Positions 35,053 to 42,646 of a stretch of 64,000 nucleotides of DNA are shown here, piece after piece. Source of the DNA: Thalassovita taeanensis (GTDB lineage: Bacteria; Pseudomonadota; Alphaproteobacteria; Rhodobacterales; Rhodobacteraceae); the NCBI RefSeq assembly GCF_900110775.1, contig NZ_FOEP01000002.1, forward strand, positions 1 to 64,000, read 5' to 3'. The notes beneath the pieces were generated by a model, which was given only the letters and a program-made list of their open reading frames with translations, had not been told where the DNA came from and searched no databases. Within the stretch, counting starts at the first letter, position 1. Every line of letters begins with the position of its first letter. The position numbers and the translations under genes are program-made.

Positions 35053-37296
35053 ATGGCTGATGCGACCGATACAGAAAGCCGCAAACTGCTGCGCCGTTTG
35101 CGCGACGCGATGGCCGAAGACCGCGCCGGGCAGGCGCGGCTGGACAATATCACCCATCTGATCGCTGATTCCATGGGCACTGAAGTGTGCTCGATCTATC
35201 TGTTCCGCGATATCGAAACGCTTGAACTCTGCGCCACCGAAGGCCTCAAGGCCGCCGCCGTACACCAGACCCGGATGAAGCTGGGCGAAGGCCTGGTCGG
35301 TCGCGTCGCGCGCTCGGGCAAGATCGTCAACACCGCCGATGCCCCCTCTGCCAAGGGCTTCCGCTATATGGCGGAAACCGGGGAAGAAATTTATTCCTCC
35401 TTCCTCGGCATCCCGATCCAGCGCCTTGGTGAAAATCTGGGCGTTCTGGTCGTGCAGTCGAAAGAGGCCCGCGAATATTCCTCGGACGAGGTCTATGCCC
35501 TCGAAGTGGTCGCGATGGTGCTGGCCGAAATGACCGAACTGGGCATTTTCGTCGGCGAAGGTGCCGCCCTTGGCGCGCGCCACAAACAGCCGGTGCTGAT
35601 CCGTGGCACCACCGCACAGGAAGGCGCCGCCGAAGGCCACGTCTGGCTGCACGAACCGCGCGTGGTCGTCACCAACCCCTTTGCCGAAGACCCGCAGCGC
35701 GAACTGGTCCGCCTGCGCGAGGCCGTCGATACCCTGCGCGTCAGCGTCGATCAGATGCTGGACGGCGTGCGCAGCGGCGACGTCGAACAGGTGCAGGTGC
35801 TCGAAGCCTACCGGATGTTCGCCAACTCCAAGGGCTGGCTGCGCCGGATGGAGGAAGACATTTCGCGCGGCCTCTCCGCCGAGGCCGCAGTTGAGAAAGA
35901 GCAATCCACCGCCCGCGCCCGGCTGAGCGAAGCCATCGATTCCTACCTGCGCGAACGGCTGCATGACCTCGATGACCTCAGCAACCGGTTGCTGCGGATC
36001 CTGACCGGACAGGGGCAGGATACCGGCGCGGAAATGCCCGCCGACCCGATCCTGATCGCGCGCAATATCGGCCCCGCCGAGCTGCTGGATTACGGCCGCA
36101 ACCTCAAGGGGATCGTGCTCGAAGAAGGCTCGGTTGGCAGCCACGCCGCGATTGTGGCCCGCGCGCTGGCGATCCCGCTGGTGATCCGGGCCGGACGCAT
36201 CACCACCGAGGCGCTGAACGGTGATCAGATCATGGTTGACGGCGATCAGGGCGTGGTCCACCTGCGCCCCGACGACACCGTCGTCTCGGCCTTCCGCGAC
36301 AAGATCGCGATGCAGGCGCAGGCGCAGGAACGCTATACCTCGATCCGCGATATCGCCGCTGAAACGCTCTGCGGCACCACCATCGGGCTGCATATGAATG
36401 CAGGCCTCATGGCCGACCTGCCCAGCCTGGAAAACTCCGGTGCCGAGGGCGTCGGCCTGTTCCGCACCGAACTGCAATTCCTGGTCCGCAACCAAATGCC
36501 CAAACGCTCTGAACTGTCGGCACTCTATGCCCGTGTGCTGGATGCGGCGCAGGGCAAGCGCGTGGTGTTTCGCACCCTTGATATCGGCTCGGACAAGGTC
36601 CTGCCCTATATGAAGCCGAACGACGAGCCGAACCCGGCGCTTGGCTGGCGCGCGATCCGTGTCGGTCTGGACAAGCCCGGCGTGATGCGGATGCAGCTTC
36701 AGGCGCTGATCCGCGCCGCTCATGGCCGCCCGCTGACCATCATGTTCCCCTTCGTCGCCCAATACGAAGAATATACCGCCGCCAAGGCCGAGATGGACAA
36801 GGCGCTGGACCGCGAGCGTATTCTGGGCCACCCGCTGCCCGAAACGCTGGAGGTCGGCGCCATGCTGGAAACCCCCAGCCTCGCCTTCGCGCCCACCAAA
36901 TTCTACGAAGAGGTGCAGTTCCTTTCCATCGGCGGCAACGACCTGAAACAGTTCTTCTTTGCCGCTGACCGTGAAAACGAACGCGTCCGCAAACGCTATG
37001 ATACCCTGAATGTCAGCTTCCTGACCTTTCTGGAAAGCATCGTTGCGCGCTGCGAGGCGACCAATACCCCACTCAGCTTCTGCGGCGAAGACGCAGGCCG
37101 CCCGGTCGAGGCCGCCTGCCTGGCCGCCATCGGCCTGCGCGCCCTGTCAATGCGCCCCGCCTCGATCGGGCCGGTCAAACACATGCTGCGCCAGCTCGAT
37201 CTCGGCGCCCTGCGCGCCGTGATCTATGATGCCCGCGACCGCGGCGAACAATCCGTGCGCCCCGCGGTGATGGAGTACCTGCGCACGCAGGGCTAA
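35053..37296 (+). CDS. ptsP: Phosphoenolpyruvate-protein phosphotransferase PtsP (EI-Ntr)
   Basis: First enzyme of the nitrogen-related phosphotransferase relay, passing phosphate from PEP to NPr. The 747-residue protein has an N-terminal GAF domain (about 20-165; DNITHLIADSMGTEVCSIYL), an EI-like helical domain, the phosphohistidine in EEGSVGSHAAIVARAL and the PEP-binding C-terminal barrel with FRTLDIGSDKVLPY and SIGGNDLKQFFFAADREN. ATG 35053 is preferred to the TTG at 35014. It regulates potassium, nitrogen and carbon responses in related bacteria. lysC-ptsP adjacency is common in Rhodobacteraceae. Confidence 0.94.
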   Translation: MADATDTESRKLLRRLRDAMAEDRAGQARLDNITHLIADSMGTEVCSIYLFRDIETLELCATEGLKAAAVHQTRMKLGEGLVGRVARSGKIVNTADAPSAKGFRYMAETGEEIYSSFLGIPIQRLGENLGVLVVQSKEAREYSSDEVYALEVVAMVLAEMTELGIFVGEGAALGARHKQPVLIRGTTAQEGAAEGHVWLHEPRVVVTNPFAEDPQRELVRLREAVDTLRVSVDQMLDGVRSGDVEQVQVLEAYRMFANSKGWLRRMEEDISRGLSAEAAVEKEQSTARARLSEAIDSYLRERLHDLDDLSNRLLRILTGQGQDTGAEMPADPILIARNIGPAELLDYGRNLKGIVLEEGSVGSHAAIVARALAIPLVIRAGRITTEALNGDQIMVDGDQGVVHLRPDDTVVSAFRDKIAMQAQAQERYTSIRDIAAETLCGTTIGLHMNAGLMADLPSLENSGAEGVGLFRTELQFLVRNQMPKRSELSALYARVLDAAQGKRVVFRTLDIGSDKVLPYMKPNDEPNPALGWRAIRVGLDKPGVMRMQLQALIRAAHGRPLTIMFPFVAQYEEYTAAKAEMDKALDRERILGHPLPETLEVGAMLETPSLAFAPTKFYEEVQFLSIGGNDLKQFFFAADRENERVRKRYDTLNVSFLTFLESIVARCEATNTPLSFCGEDAGRPVEAACLAAIGLRALSMRPASIGPVKHMLRQLDLGALRAVIYDARDRGEQSVRPAVMEYLRTQG

Positions 37297-37378
37297 AGGC
37301 GTGGCTGAAAACGTTGCATGACGCCTCAGCGCGGCGTCGTCAGCGAGGCTGCAATCGCTTGCATCGAAGGACAAAGCC

Positions 37379-37777
37379 ATGAGCAAACGCGCGATCTTTC
37401 CACCGGGGTCACGGGCCGCCGCAGACCAGATCAAAGTGTCGCCGGGTGTGATTTCCGGCAACCACATTTTCCTGACAGGCGTCACCGGAAGCGACCCGCA
37501 CGGCGCAATGCCGCAAAACCAAGCGGATCAGATCCGTAGTGCTTTCGAGAAAATTGGCGCCGTCCTACACGAGGCCGGACTGACATTTCAGGCAATCGTG
37601 GAAATGACGACCTATCACGTCGGTCTGCGCGATCACTTCGACCTCTTCAATGCGATCCGGCAGGACTACGTCCAAGACCCATTCCCGGCATGGACGGCGG
37701 TTGAGGTTGCAGGCCTCCGACGCGAAGGTGCGATTGTCGAAATCCGCGTGATTGCCAGCACAGAGCCTGAGAACTGA
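37379..37777 (+). CDS. RidA family protein
   Basis: A 132-residue member of the Rid (YjgF/YER057c/UK114) family, which hydrolyses reactive enamine/imine intermediates. Visible features are SPGVISGNHIFLTGVTG, KIGAVLHEAGLTFQAIVEMTTYHV and FPAWTAVEVAGL. The catalytic Arg of RidA (R105 in the ...RAAVEVARLP motif) is not in its usual form; TAVEVAGLRR has Gly-Leu-Arg instead. It may therefore belong to a Rid2-7 subgroup of uncertain activity. Confidence 0.82.
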   Translation: MSKRAIFPPGSRAAADQIKVSPGVISGNHIFLTGVTGSDPHGAMPQNQADQIRSAFEKIGAVLHEAGLTFQAIVEMTTYHVGLRDHFDLFNAIRQDYVQDPFPAWTAVEVAGLRREGAIVEIRVIASTEPEN

Positions 37778-37779
37778 CG

Positions 37780-37790
37780 CCCCCCCCCCC
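37780..37790. repeat. Homopolymer tract C11
   Basis: Eleven consecutive C residues fill the space between the convergent stops of ridA-like and ecsC-like genes. Length is likely to vary by slippage or sequencing error. Confidence 0.7.
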
Positions 37791-38576
37791 TCAGCCCTTC
37801 TGCATCGGGATCAGGCTCACCCGCTCGCGCAGCCCCTTCACCAGAACCTCTTGTGGCACATCGGCGTCGATCGCCAGCTTGCGCAGGCCGAACTGCACAT
37901 GTGCGATCTCCTGATAGTAGCTGGTATAGGCATAGTTCGTCGCCGCCCCCGCCACGGCACCCAGCACCGGCACGGTCTGCGCCGCCAGCTTCTGCCCCAG
38001 CACCACCGCCAGTCTCGGCGCCACCCGCGTGATCAGCGCCTGAACCGTTGCGCCCTGCAAGGCCACCCGCGTGGTCAGAAACGCCAGATCGGCGCCATCG
38101 TCCTGCGACAGCGGCCCGGCCGAGGCAAAGACCCGCACGCAATCGAACTGCACATTCTCGGCCTCGGGGTCGAAGCCGTGTTGCACAGCCACGCCCTGAA
38201 TCGCACGCAACAGCACCGTCGTTGTCACCGGCAGCTCTGCCAGCGCCGTGGGCAGACCGCCAAAACCACCCGCCGCGCCCATCGCGGTGGCAACCACGGT
38301 ATTCAGCCATCCCGGCTGATCCCCCACCATCCCGCGCGACTGATGCGCCGCGCGCATCGCCAGATTAAGCGCTGCCTCGGTGCCCTCGTCCAGCCGCGAC
38401 CGTACCGGGCCGGGCAAACGATCCAGCAGCGCATCCGCCTGCCCGCCAACCAGGTTCAGCACCTGTATGCCCAAACCATTCGCCCGCCGGTATCGCTTCG
38501 CCAGCGCGTCCAGCTCCGCCTCTACGTCGATTGTGGTCAGCGCCGATGTCGTCTGCTGGGTGTCATGCTTCGTCAT
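37791..38576 (-). CDS. EcsC-family protein
   Basis: A 261-residue protein with EcsC-domain character: amphipathic helical, Gly/Ala-rich core (LNTVVATAMGAAGGFGGLPTAL, then LPVTTTVLLRAIQGVAVQHG). It ends with paired hydrophobic segments near VLGAVAGAATNYAYTSYYQEIAHVQF. EcsC relatives are membrane-associated with unclear roles (originally next to an ABC exporter in Bacillus). No ABC genes are adjacent here. Confidence 0.8.
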   Translation of the reverse strand: MTKHDTQQTTSALTTIDVEAELDALAKRYRRANGLGIQVLNLVGGQADALLDRLPGPVRSRLDEGTEAALNLAMRAAHQSRGMVGDQPGWLNTVVATAMGAAGGFGGLPTALAELPVTTTVLLRAIQGVAVQHGFDPEAENVQFDCVRVFASAGPLSQDDGADLAFLTTRVALQGATVQALITRVAPRLAVVLGQKLAAQTVPVLGAVAGAATNYAYTSYYQEIAHVQFGLRKLAIDADVPQEVLVKGLRERVSLIPMQKG

Positions 38577-38627
38577 GCCGGGCTCCTGTGGCTGCTCATG
38601 ATAAGATTGGCAGGCGAGCCCCCGGTT

Positions 38628-39191
38628 TCAACCCGGCACACGCGTGACGTTGCCGGTCACGCCATCCCAAGCCCCCGCGCGCAGGGCCTGCCCCAACACC
38701 CGGTCCGGGTTGGTCGGGGGCGGCATCACCACGCCCTGAAGCGGCTCGAACCCGAACCGGCGGTAATAGGGCGCATCGCCCACCAGCATTACCCGCTCCC
38801 ACCCCAACGCCACGGCGCGCTCCAGACTGCCCTGTATCAACAGCGCCCCCAGCCCCTCGCCCTGATGTGTCGGATGTACGGCCACCGGCCCCAGCAACAA
38901 CGCGGGCGCATCGCCCACCTGCACCGGCCAATACCGGATTGCCCCGGCCAGAATGCCCTCGCGGTCCCGCGCGACCATCGACAGCCCGCGCACCGGCTCT
39001 ACCCCGTCGCGCAGCCGATAGGACGACAAAGCCGTGCGCCCCGGCGCGAAACACAGGTCATAGAGGGCCTCGACCTCCCACCAATCGGCCGGGCTTTCCT
39101 CGGACAGATCAAACAATGCGGCGCGCCTCGTGACTTTCGGTGGAAACGCCCCTAACACGGCGCTAGGTCTGACACAAACATTCCGGTGCAC
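38628..39191 (-). CDS. GNAT N-acetyltransferase (YhbS-like)
   Basis: An acetyl-CoA-dependent acyltransferase. Motif A is LLLGPVAVHPTHQGEGLGALLIQGSLERA (Q-x-x-G-x-G/A), followed by VGDAPYYRRFGFEP, typical of the YhbS subgroup. The longest frame (187 residues) starts only 36 bases from the divergent flavin reductase ATG. TTG 39116, with GAGG nine bases before it, would leave room for two promoters and a normal family length of 162, so the true start is probably there. Confidence 0.8.
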   Translation of the reverse strand: MHRNVCVRPSAVLGAFPPKVTRRAALFDLSEESPADWWEVEALYDLCFAPGRTALSSYRLRDGVEPVRGLSMVARDREGILAGAIRYWPVQVGDAPALLLGPVAVHPTHQGEGLGALLIQGSLERAVALGWERVMLVGDAPYYRRFGFEPLQGVVMPPPTNPDRVLGQALRAGAWDGVTGNVTRVPG

Positions 39192-39226
39192 ACCCCGGCA
39201 GAAACCGAAGAAAGAGGCAGGAACAG

Positions 39227-39832
39227 ATGTTCTATGAACCCAAAGACGGCCACGGGCTGCCGCATAACCCCTTCAACGCCATCGTCACCCCGCGCCCGAT
39301 CGGCTGGATCTCGTCGCGCGGCGCGGATGGGGTCGACAACCTGGCCCCCTATTCCTTCTTCAACGCCGTCGCCTATGTGCCGCCGCAGGTCATGTTCGCC
39401 TCGACCGGCACCAAGCCCGACCGCAACGGCACCAAAGACAGCCTGAGCAACATCCGCGAAACCGGCGTGTTCTGCGTCAATATCGTGTCCTACGCCCTGC
39501 GCGACGCCATGAACGCCTCGTCGGCCACCCTGCCCTCCGGTGTCGATGAATTCGCCCACGCCGGGCTGGAAAAAGCCGAATGCGCGACAATCGCCTGCGC
39601 CCGCGTCGCCGCCGCCCCGGCGTCACTGGAATGCCGCCTGACCCAGATCCTCCCGCTTGAGGGCGAAACCAACTTCGCCGTCTTTGGCGAGGTGACAGGC
39701 GTCCACATGCGCGACGACTGCCTGCGCGACGGCATTTTCGACGTCACCCGCTTTCAGCCGCTGGCGCGACTGGGCTATCGTGACTACGCCGTAATCACTC
39801 AGCTGATGACGCTCAGTCGCCCGGACGATTAA
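39227..39832 (+). CDS. Flavin reductase-like FMN-binding protein
   Basis: A 201-residue split-barrel flavoprotein. The FMN-binding segments are NAIVTPRPIGWISSRGADG (about 18-36), NLAPYSFFNAVAYVPPQVMF and SLSNIRETGVFCVNIV. It is close to the DIM6/NTAB and reductase-component family; whether it supplies reduced flavin or acts as a reductase itself is not visible. GAGGCAGGAA precedes the ATG. Confidence 0.85.
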   Translation: MFYEPKDGHGLPHNPFNAIVTPRPIGWISSRGADGVDNLAPYSFFNAVAYVPPQVMFASTGTKPDRNGTKDSLSNIRETGVFCVNIVSYALRDAMNASSATLPSGVDEFAHAGLEKAECATIACARVAAAPASLECRLTQILPLEGETNFAVFGEVTGVHMRDDCLRDGIFDVTRFQPLARLGYRDYAVITQLMTLSRPDD

Positions 39833-39904
39833 GCCGCGATCGGCTTGCACAGGTCGCCCAACTGCGCAACCTTGGGTTTATTGATGCAACAAAGGGATCA
39901 GGAC

Positions 39905-40774
39905 ATGAACACAGTCATCGGCGTCATCGGCGGCTCGGGGATTTATGATATCGACGGGCTGGAAGGCGCGGAATGGACCAGCGTCAGCAGCCCTTGGGGC
40001 GCGCCCTCTGACCAGATCCTGACCGGCACCCTCGAAGGCGTCAAAATGGCGTTCCTGCCCCGCCACGGCCGTGGCCATGTGCATGCGCCCTCAACCGTGC
40101 CCTACCGCGCCAATATCGACGCGCTGAAACGGCTTGGCGTCACCGACGTGATCTCGGTCAGCGCCTGCGGGTCGTTCCGCGAAGACATGGCGCCGGGCGA
40201 TTTTGTCATCGTCGATCAGTTCGTTGACCGGACATTCGCGCGCGAGAAATCCTTTTTCGGCACCGGCTGCGTCGCGCATGTCAGCGTCGCACACCCCACC
40301 TGCCCGCGCCTGTCCGAGGCGTGTTTTACCGCCGCCAGCGCCGCAGGCATCACCGTCCACAACGGCGGCACCTATCTGGCGATGGAAGGCCCGCAATTCT
40401 CGTCCATGGCGGAATCGAAAATGTACCGCGACAGCTGGGGCTGCGACGTGATCGGCATGACCAACATGCCCGAAGCGAAATTGGCCCGCGAGGCCGAGCT
40501 TTGCTATGCCTCCATCGCCATGATCACCGACTACGACAGCTGGCACCCTGACCACGGCGCGGTGGACATCAACGCCATCATCGCCACATTGCACGGCAAC
40601 GCCGACAAGGGCCGCGCGCTGGTGGCCCGCCTGCCCGCGCTGCTGGGGGCCGACCGCGTGCCCTGCCCGCATGGCTGCGACCGGGCGCTGGACTACGCCA
40701 TCCTCACCGCCCCCGACGCCCGTGATCCGGCACTGCTGGCCAAACTTGACGCCGTGGCCGGTCGGGTGCTCTAG
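39905..40774 (+). CDS. mtnP: S-methyl-5'-thioadenosine phosphorylase
   Basis: Splits methylthioadenosine from polyamine and acyl-homoserine-lactone synthesis into adenine and methylthioribose-1-phosphate. The 289-residue protein starts IGVIGGSGIYDIDGLE and has PRHGRGHVHAPSTVPYRANI, SACGSFREDMAPGDFVIVDQFVD, YLAMEGPQFSS and the base-specificity loop ITDYDSWHPDH. The adenine formed can be salvaged by Apt, encoded 1.2 kb downstream. ATG 39905 fits the family N-terminus. Confidence 0.94.
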   Translation: MNTVIGVIGGSGIYDIDGLEGAEWTSVSSPWGAPSDQILTGTLEGVKMAFLPRHGRGHVHAPSTVPYRANIDALKRLGVTDVISVSACGSFREDMAPGDFVIVDQFVDRTFAREKSFFGTGCVAHVSVAHPTCPRLSEACFTAASAAGITVHNGGTYLAMEGPQFSSMAESKMYRDSWGCDVIGMTNMPEAKLAREAELCYASIAMITDYDSWHPDHGAVDINAIIATLHGNADKGRALVARLPALLGADRVPCPHGCDRALDYAILTAPDARDPALLAKLDAVAGRVL

Positions 40775-40787
40775 TCCACACCCAAAG

Positions 40788-40804
40788 GCGCCCCGTCGGG
40801 GCGC
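40788..40804. terminator. Short GC hairpin after mtnP
   Basis: GCGCCCC-gtc-GGGGCGC forms a perfect 7-bp stem between mtnP and the LysE gene. No T-run follows, so it is a weak terminator candidate. Confidence 0.35.
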
Positions 40805-40827
40805 GATCCTGATCCTGAAGGCCCCCG

Positions 40828-41478
40828 ATGCCCCTTGACCTCTGGTTGACCTTTGTTGCCGCCTCAACTGCGCTGGTGATGATCCCCGGACCGACCGTGC
40901 TGCTCGTGCTCAGCTATGCGATCAGTCAGGGGCGGCCGGTCGCCGTGGCCTGTGCCGCAGGGGTGGCTTTTGGCGATTTCCTTGCCATGACCGCCTCTTT
41001 GCTGGGCCTCGGCGCGCTGGTGCTGGCCTCGGCCACGCTTTTTACCATCCTGAAGTGGATCGGGGCGGCCTATCTTGTCTGGATGGGGGTGTCGCTTTTG
41101 CGCACGCGCGCCGACGTTGGGCCTGAACCGGGGGATGGTCCTGGCATGCCACAGGGCGAGCCCACCCCCGTGCGCGCCATGTCCGTCTTTCGGCATGCCG
41201 CGACCGTGACCGCGCTCAATCCGAAATCCATCACCTTCTTCATCGCCTTCGTGCCGCAATTCCTGCGCCCCGAAGCACCGCTGGCGCCACAGTTTGCCAT
41301 CCTGATCGCATCCTTCGTCGCGCTGGCCACACTCAACGCGCTGGCCTTTGCGCTACTGGCCGACAAGATGCGCACCCGCTTTGCCCGCCCGAACGCGGCG
41401 CGCAACCTTGGCCGGATCGGCGGGGCCGCGCTGATCTGCATGGGCGTGATGACGGCCACGCTGCGCCGCAGCACCTGA
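40828..41478 (+). CDS. LysE-family exporter (RhtB-like)
   Basis: A 216-residue, six-helix inner-membrane protein with the family start AASTALVMIPGPTVLLVLSYAISQG and the conserved FGDFLAMTASLLGLGALV and TALNPKSITFFIAFVPQFL segments. LysE/RhtB proteins export amino acids or small signalling compounds; substrate here is unknown. Confidence 0.9.
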   Translation: MPLDLWLTFVAASTALVMIPGPTVLLVLSYAISQGRPVAVACAAGVAFGDFLAMTASLLGLGALVLASATLFTILKWIGAAYLVWMGVSLLRTRADVGPEPGDGPGMPQGEPTPVRAMSVFRHAATVTALNPKSITFFIAFVPQFLRPEAPLAPQFAILIASFVALATLNALAFALLADKMRTRFARPNAARNLGRIGGAALICMGVMTATLRRST

Positions 41479-41496
41479 CCGAACAAGACGCCCGCC

Positions 41497-41670
41497 TCAG
41501 TCCTCGGCGTGATCCTTCAGAAAAACACGGATGAAGCCGCGGATCTCGCGTGCGGCGCTGGTGTCCAGCGCCTTGCAGCGCTCGACAAAGGCGTCGCGTT
41601 CGCTCTTGTCCAGACGCAGCACCAGTTGGCTGTCTTTCTTCGCCACTTTCTTTCCGTCTTTCTTGCTCAA
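41497..41670 (-). CDS. Small basic protein, ribbon-helix-helix-like
   Basis: From TTG 41670, which follows GGGGGG at good distance, the product is 57 residues: a Lys-rich N-terminus (SKKDGKKVAKK) then SQLVLRLDKSERDAFVERCKALDTSAAREIRGFI, which has the beta-strand/two-helix pattern of MetJ/Arc-type DNA-binding proteins. An ATG at 41721 would give 74 residues, but it lies in the TGTATATACA palindrome of the shared promoter region and lacks a ribosome site. It may bind that palindrome and repress the divergent transcript. Family name not certain. Confidence 0.65.
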   Translation of the reverse strand: MSKKDGKKVAKKDSQLVLRLDKSERDAFVERCKALDTSAAREIRGFIRVFLKDHAED

Positions 41671-41690
41671 GGTGCCCCCCAATCGGCCGC

Positions 41691-41720
41691 TTGACTTTTT
41701 GTACCGCAGTTGTATATACA
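41691..41720 (+). promoter_or_regulatory. Strong sigma-70-like promoter with embedded palindrome
   Basis: TTGACT (41691-41696) and TATATA (41713-41718) are 16 bases apart. The perfect palindrome TGTATATACA (41711-41720) covers the -10 region, an ideal repressor site. Transcription would run right toward the 37-residue ORF and apt. Confidence 0.55.
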
Positions 41721-41778
41721 TTAACTACACAAATCGCAGATCCTTCCTGCGGCATAACGCACAAAAAGGAAAGATAAA

Positions 41779-41892
41779 ATGACCCTTTTGATAGCAAAAT
41801 CAATCCTGATTCAGGATCGCATGGACTGGCGCAAGCCACATCTGGGCTGGCTGTCCAGCAAACTTTACCGGTTTTTCTCGAACGACCGATAA
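41779..41892 (+). CDS. Candidate 37-residue small protein
   Basis: ATG 41779 follows AAAAAGGAAAG at normal ribosome-site distance and about 60 bases after a good promoter. The product, beginning MTLLIAKSILIQDRMDWRK and ending LYRFFSNDR, has a hydrophobic start, then a Trp/Lys/Arg-rich amphipathic part. It resembles no family I know. A long hairpin follows eleven bases after its stop. Too short for most gene finders, so likely unannotated. Expression is not shown; it could also be part of a leader for apt. Confidence 0.5.
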   Translation: MTLLIAKSILIQDRMDWRKPHLGWLSSKLYRFFSNDR

Positions 41893-41902
41893 CGCGACAG
41901 AC

Positions 41903-41933
41903 TGAAATACCGCCCCTCGCCGGGCGTATTTCA
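41903..41933 (+). terminator. Long hairpin between the small ORF and apt
   Basis: TGAAATAC-CGCCC...GGGCG-TATTTCA forms an 11-12 bp stem with one bulged base and a six-base loop. There is no U-run, so it may be a processing or attenuating structure ahead of apt rather than a simple terminator. Confidence 0.45.
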
Positions 41934-42005
41934 CCTCGGCCCTTGCACCTGCGGCGCGGCTCGGCCAAACCTTTGCGCTGACGACAGCAGCAAAAGGGGC
42001 CACGC

Positions 42006-42545
42006 ATGGCACAGCACAAAGCCATCCGGGATTACATCCGCACCATCGTTGATTTCCCGCACGAGGGGATCCTGTTCCGCGACGTGACCACGCTTTTTGC
42101 CGATCCGCGCGGATTCCGCATGGCCGTGGACCAGATGCTCCATCCCTATGCCGGACTGCGTATCGACAAGGTCGTCGGGCTTGAGGCGCGCGGCTTTATC
42201 CTGGGCGGCGCTGTCGCGCATCAACTGGGCACCGGCTTTGTGCCGATCCGCAAAAAGGGCAAACTGCCCGGCGCCACGATCAGCCAAGCCTATACGCTCG
42301 AATACGGCGAGGCGATTGTCGAGCTGCATGATGATGCCATTCAGCCCGGCGAAACCATCCTGCTGGTCGATGACCTGCTGGCCACCGGCGGCACCGCCGA
42401 GGCCGGGATCAAACTGATCGAGCGCCTGGGCGGCCAGATCATCGGCTGCGCCTTTGTGGTCGACCTGCCCGATCTGGGCGGTCGCAAACGGCTGGAGGCG
42501 ATGGGCATGGATGTGCATGTGCTTTGCGAATTCGAAGGCCTGTAA
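42006..42545 (+). CDS. apt: Adenine phosphoribosyltransferase
   Basis: Salvages adenine to AMP using PRPP. A 179-residue type I phosphoribosyltransferase with [22 protein letters not shown] at the N-terminus, [18 protein letters not shown] and the PRPP motif [16 protein letters not shown]. It closes the salvage route with mtnP upstream. Confidence 0.95.
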   Translation: MAQHKAIRDYIRTIVDFPHEGILFRDVTTLFADPRGFRMAVDQMLHPYAGLRIDKVVGLEARGFILGGAVAHQLGTGFVPIRKKGKLPGATISQAYTLEYGEAIVELHDDAIQPGETILLVDDLLATGGTAEAGIKLIERLGGQIIGCAFVVDLPDLGGRKRLEAMGMDVHVLCEFEGL

Positions 42546-42569
42546 GGCACGCCCCGAGGAAAGGGCGCA

Positions 42570-42646
42570 GGGGGGCCAGCCCCCCGTCCTGCAAAATCAA
42601 AGATTTTGCACGCCTCCCCCCGGAGTATTTTGATCAGAAAGAAGCT
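42570..42646. repeat. Dispersed intergenic element between convergent genes
   Basis: Modules: GGGGGccaGCCCCC, then TGCAAAATC-aaa-GATTTTGCA (42590-42610), then CTCCCCCCGGAGTATTTTGATCAGAAAG. The last part is the shared core of copies near 471 and 21372; the order matches the reverse complement of 16981-17060. It sits exactly between the apt and oxidase 3' ends. Confidence 0.55.

Noticed and set aside
34945-36831. 628-codon minus-strand frame opposite ptsP
   Set aside because: Antisense frame of a fully convincing PtsP; codon pattern is that of a GC-rich shadow, no motif.
37379-37777. RidA-like gene as horizontally acquired island
   Set aside because: Slightly different composition only; no mobile gene, repeat or attachment site around it.
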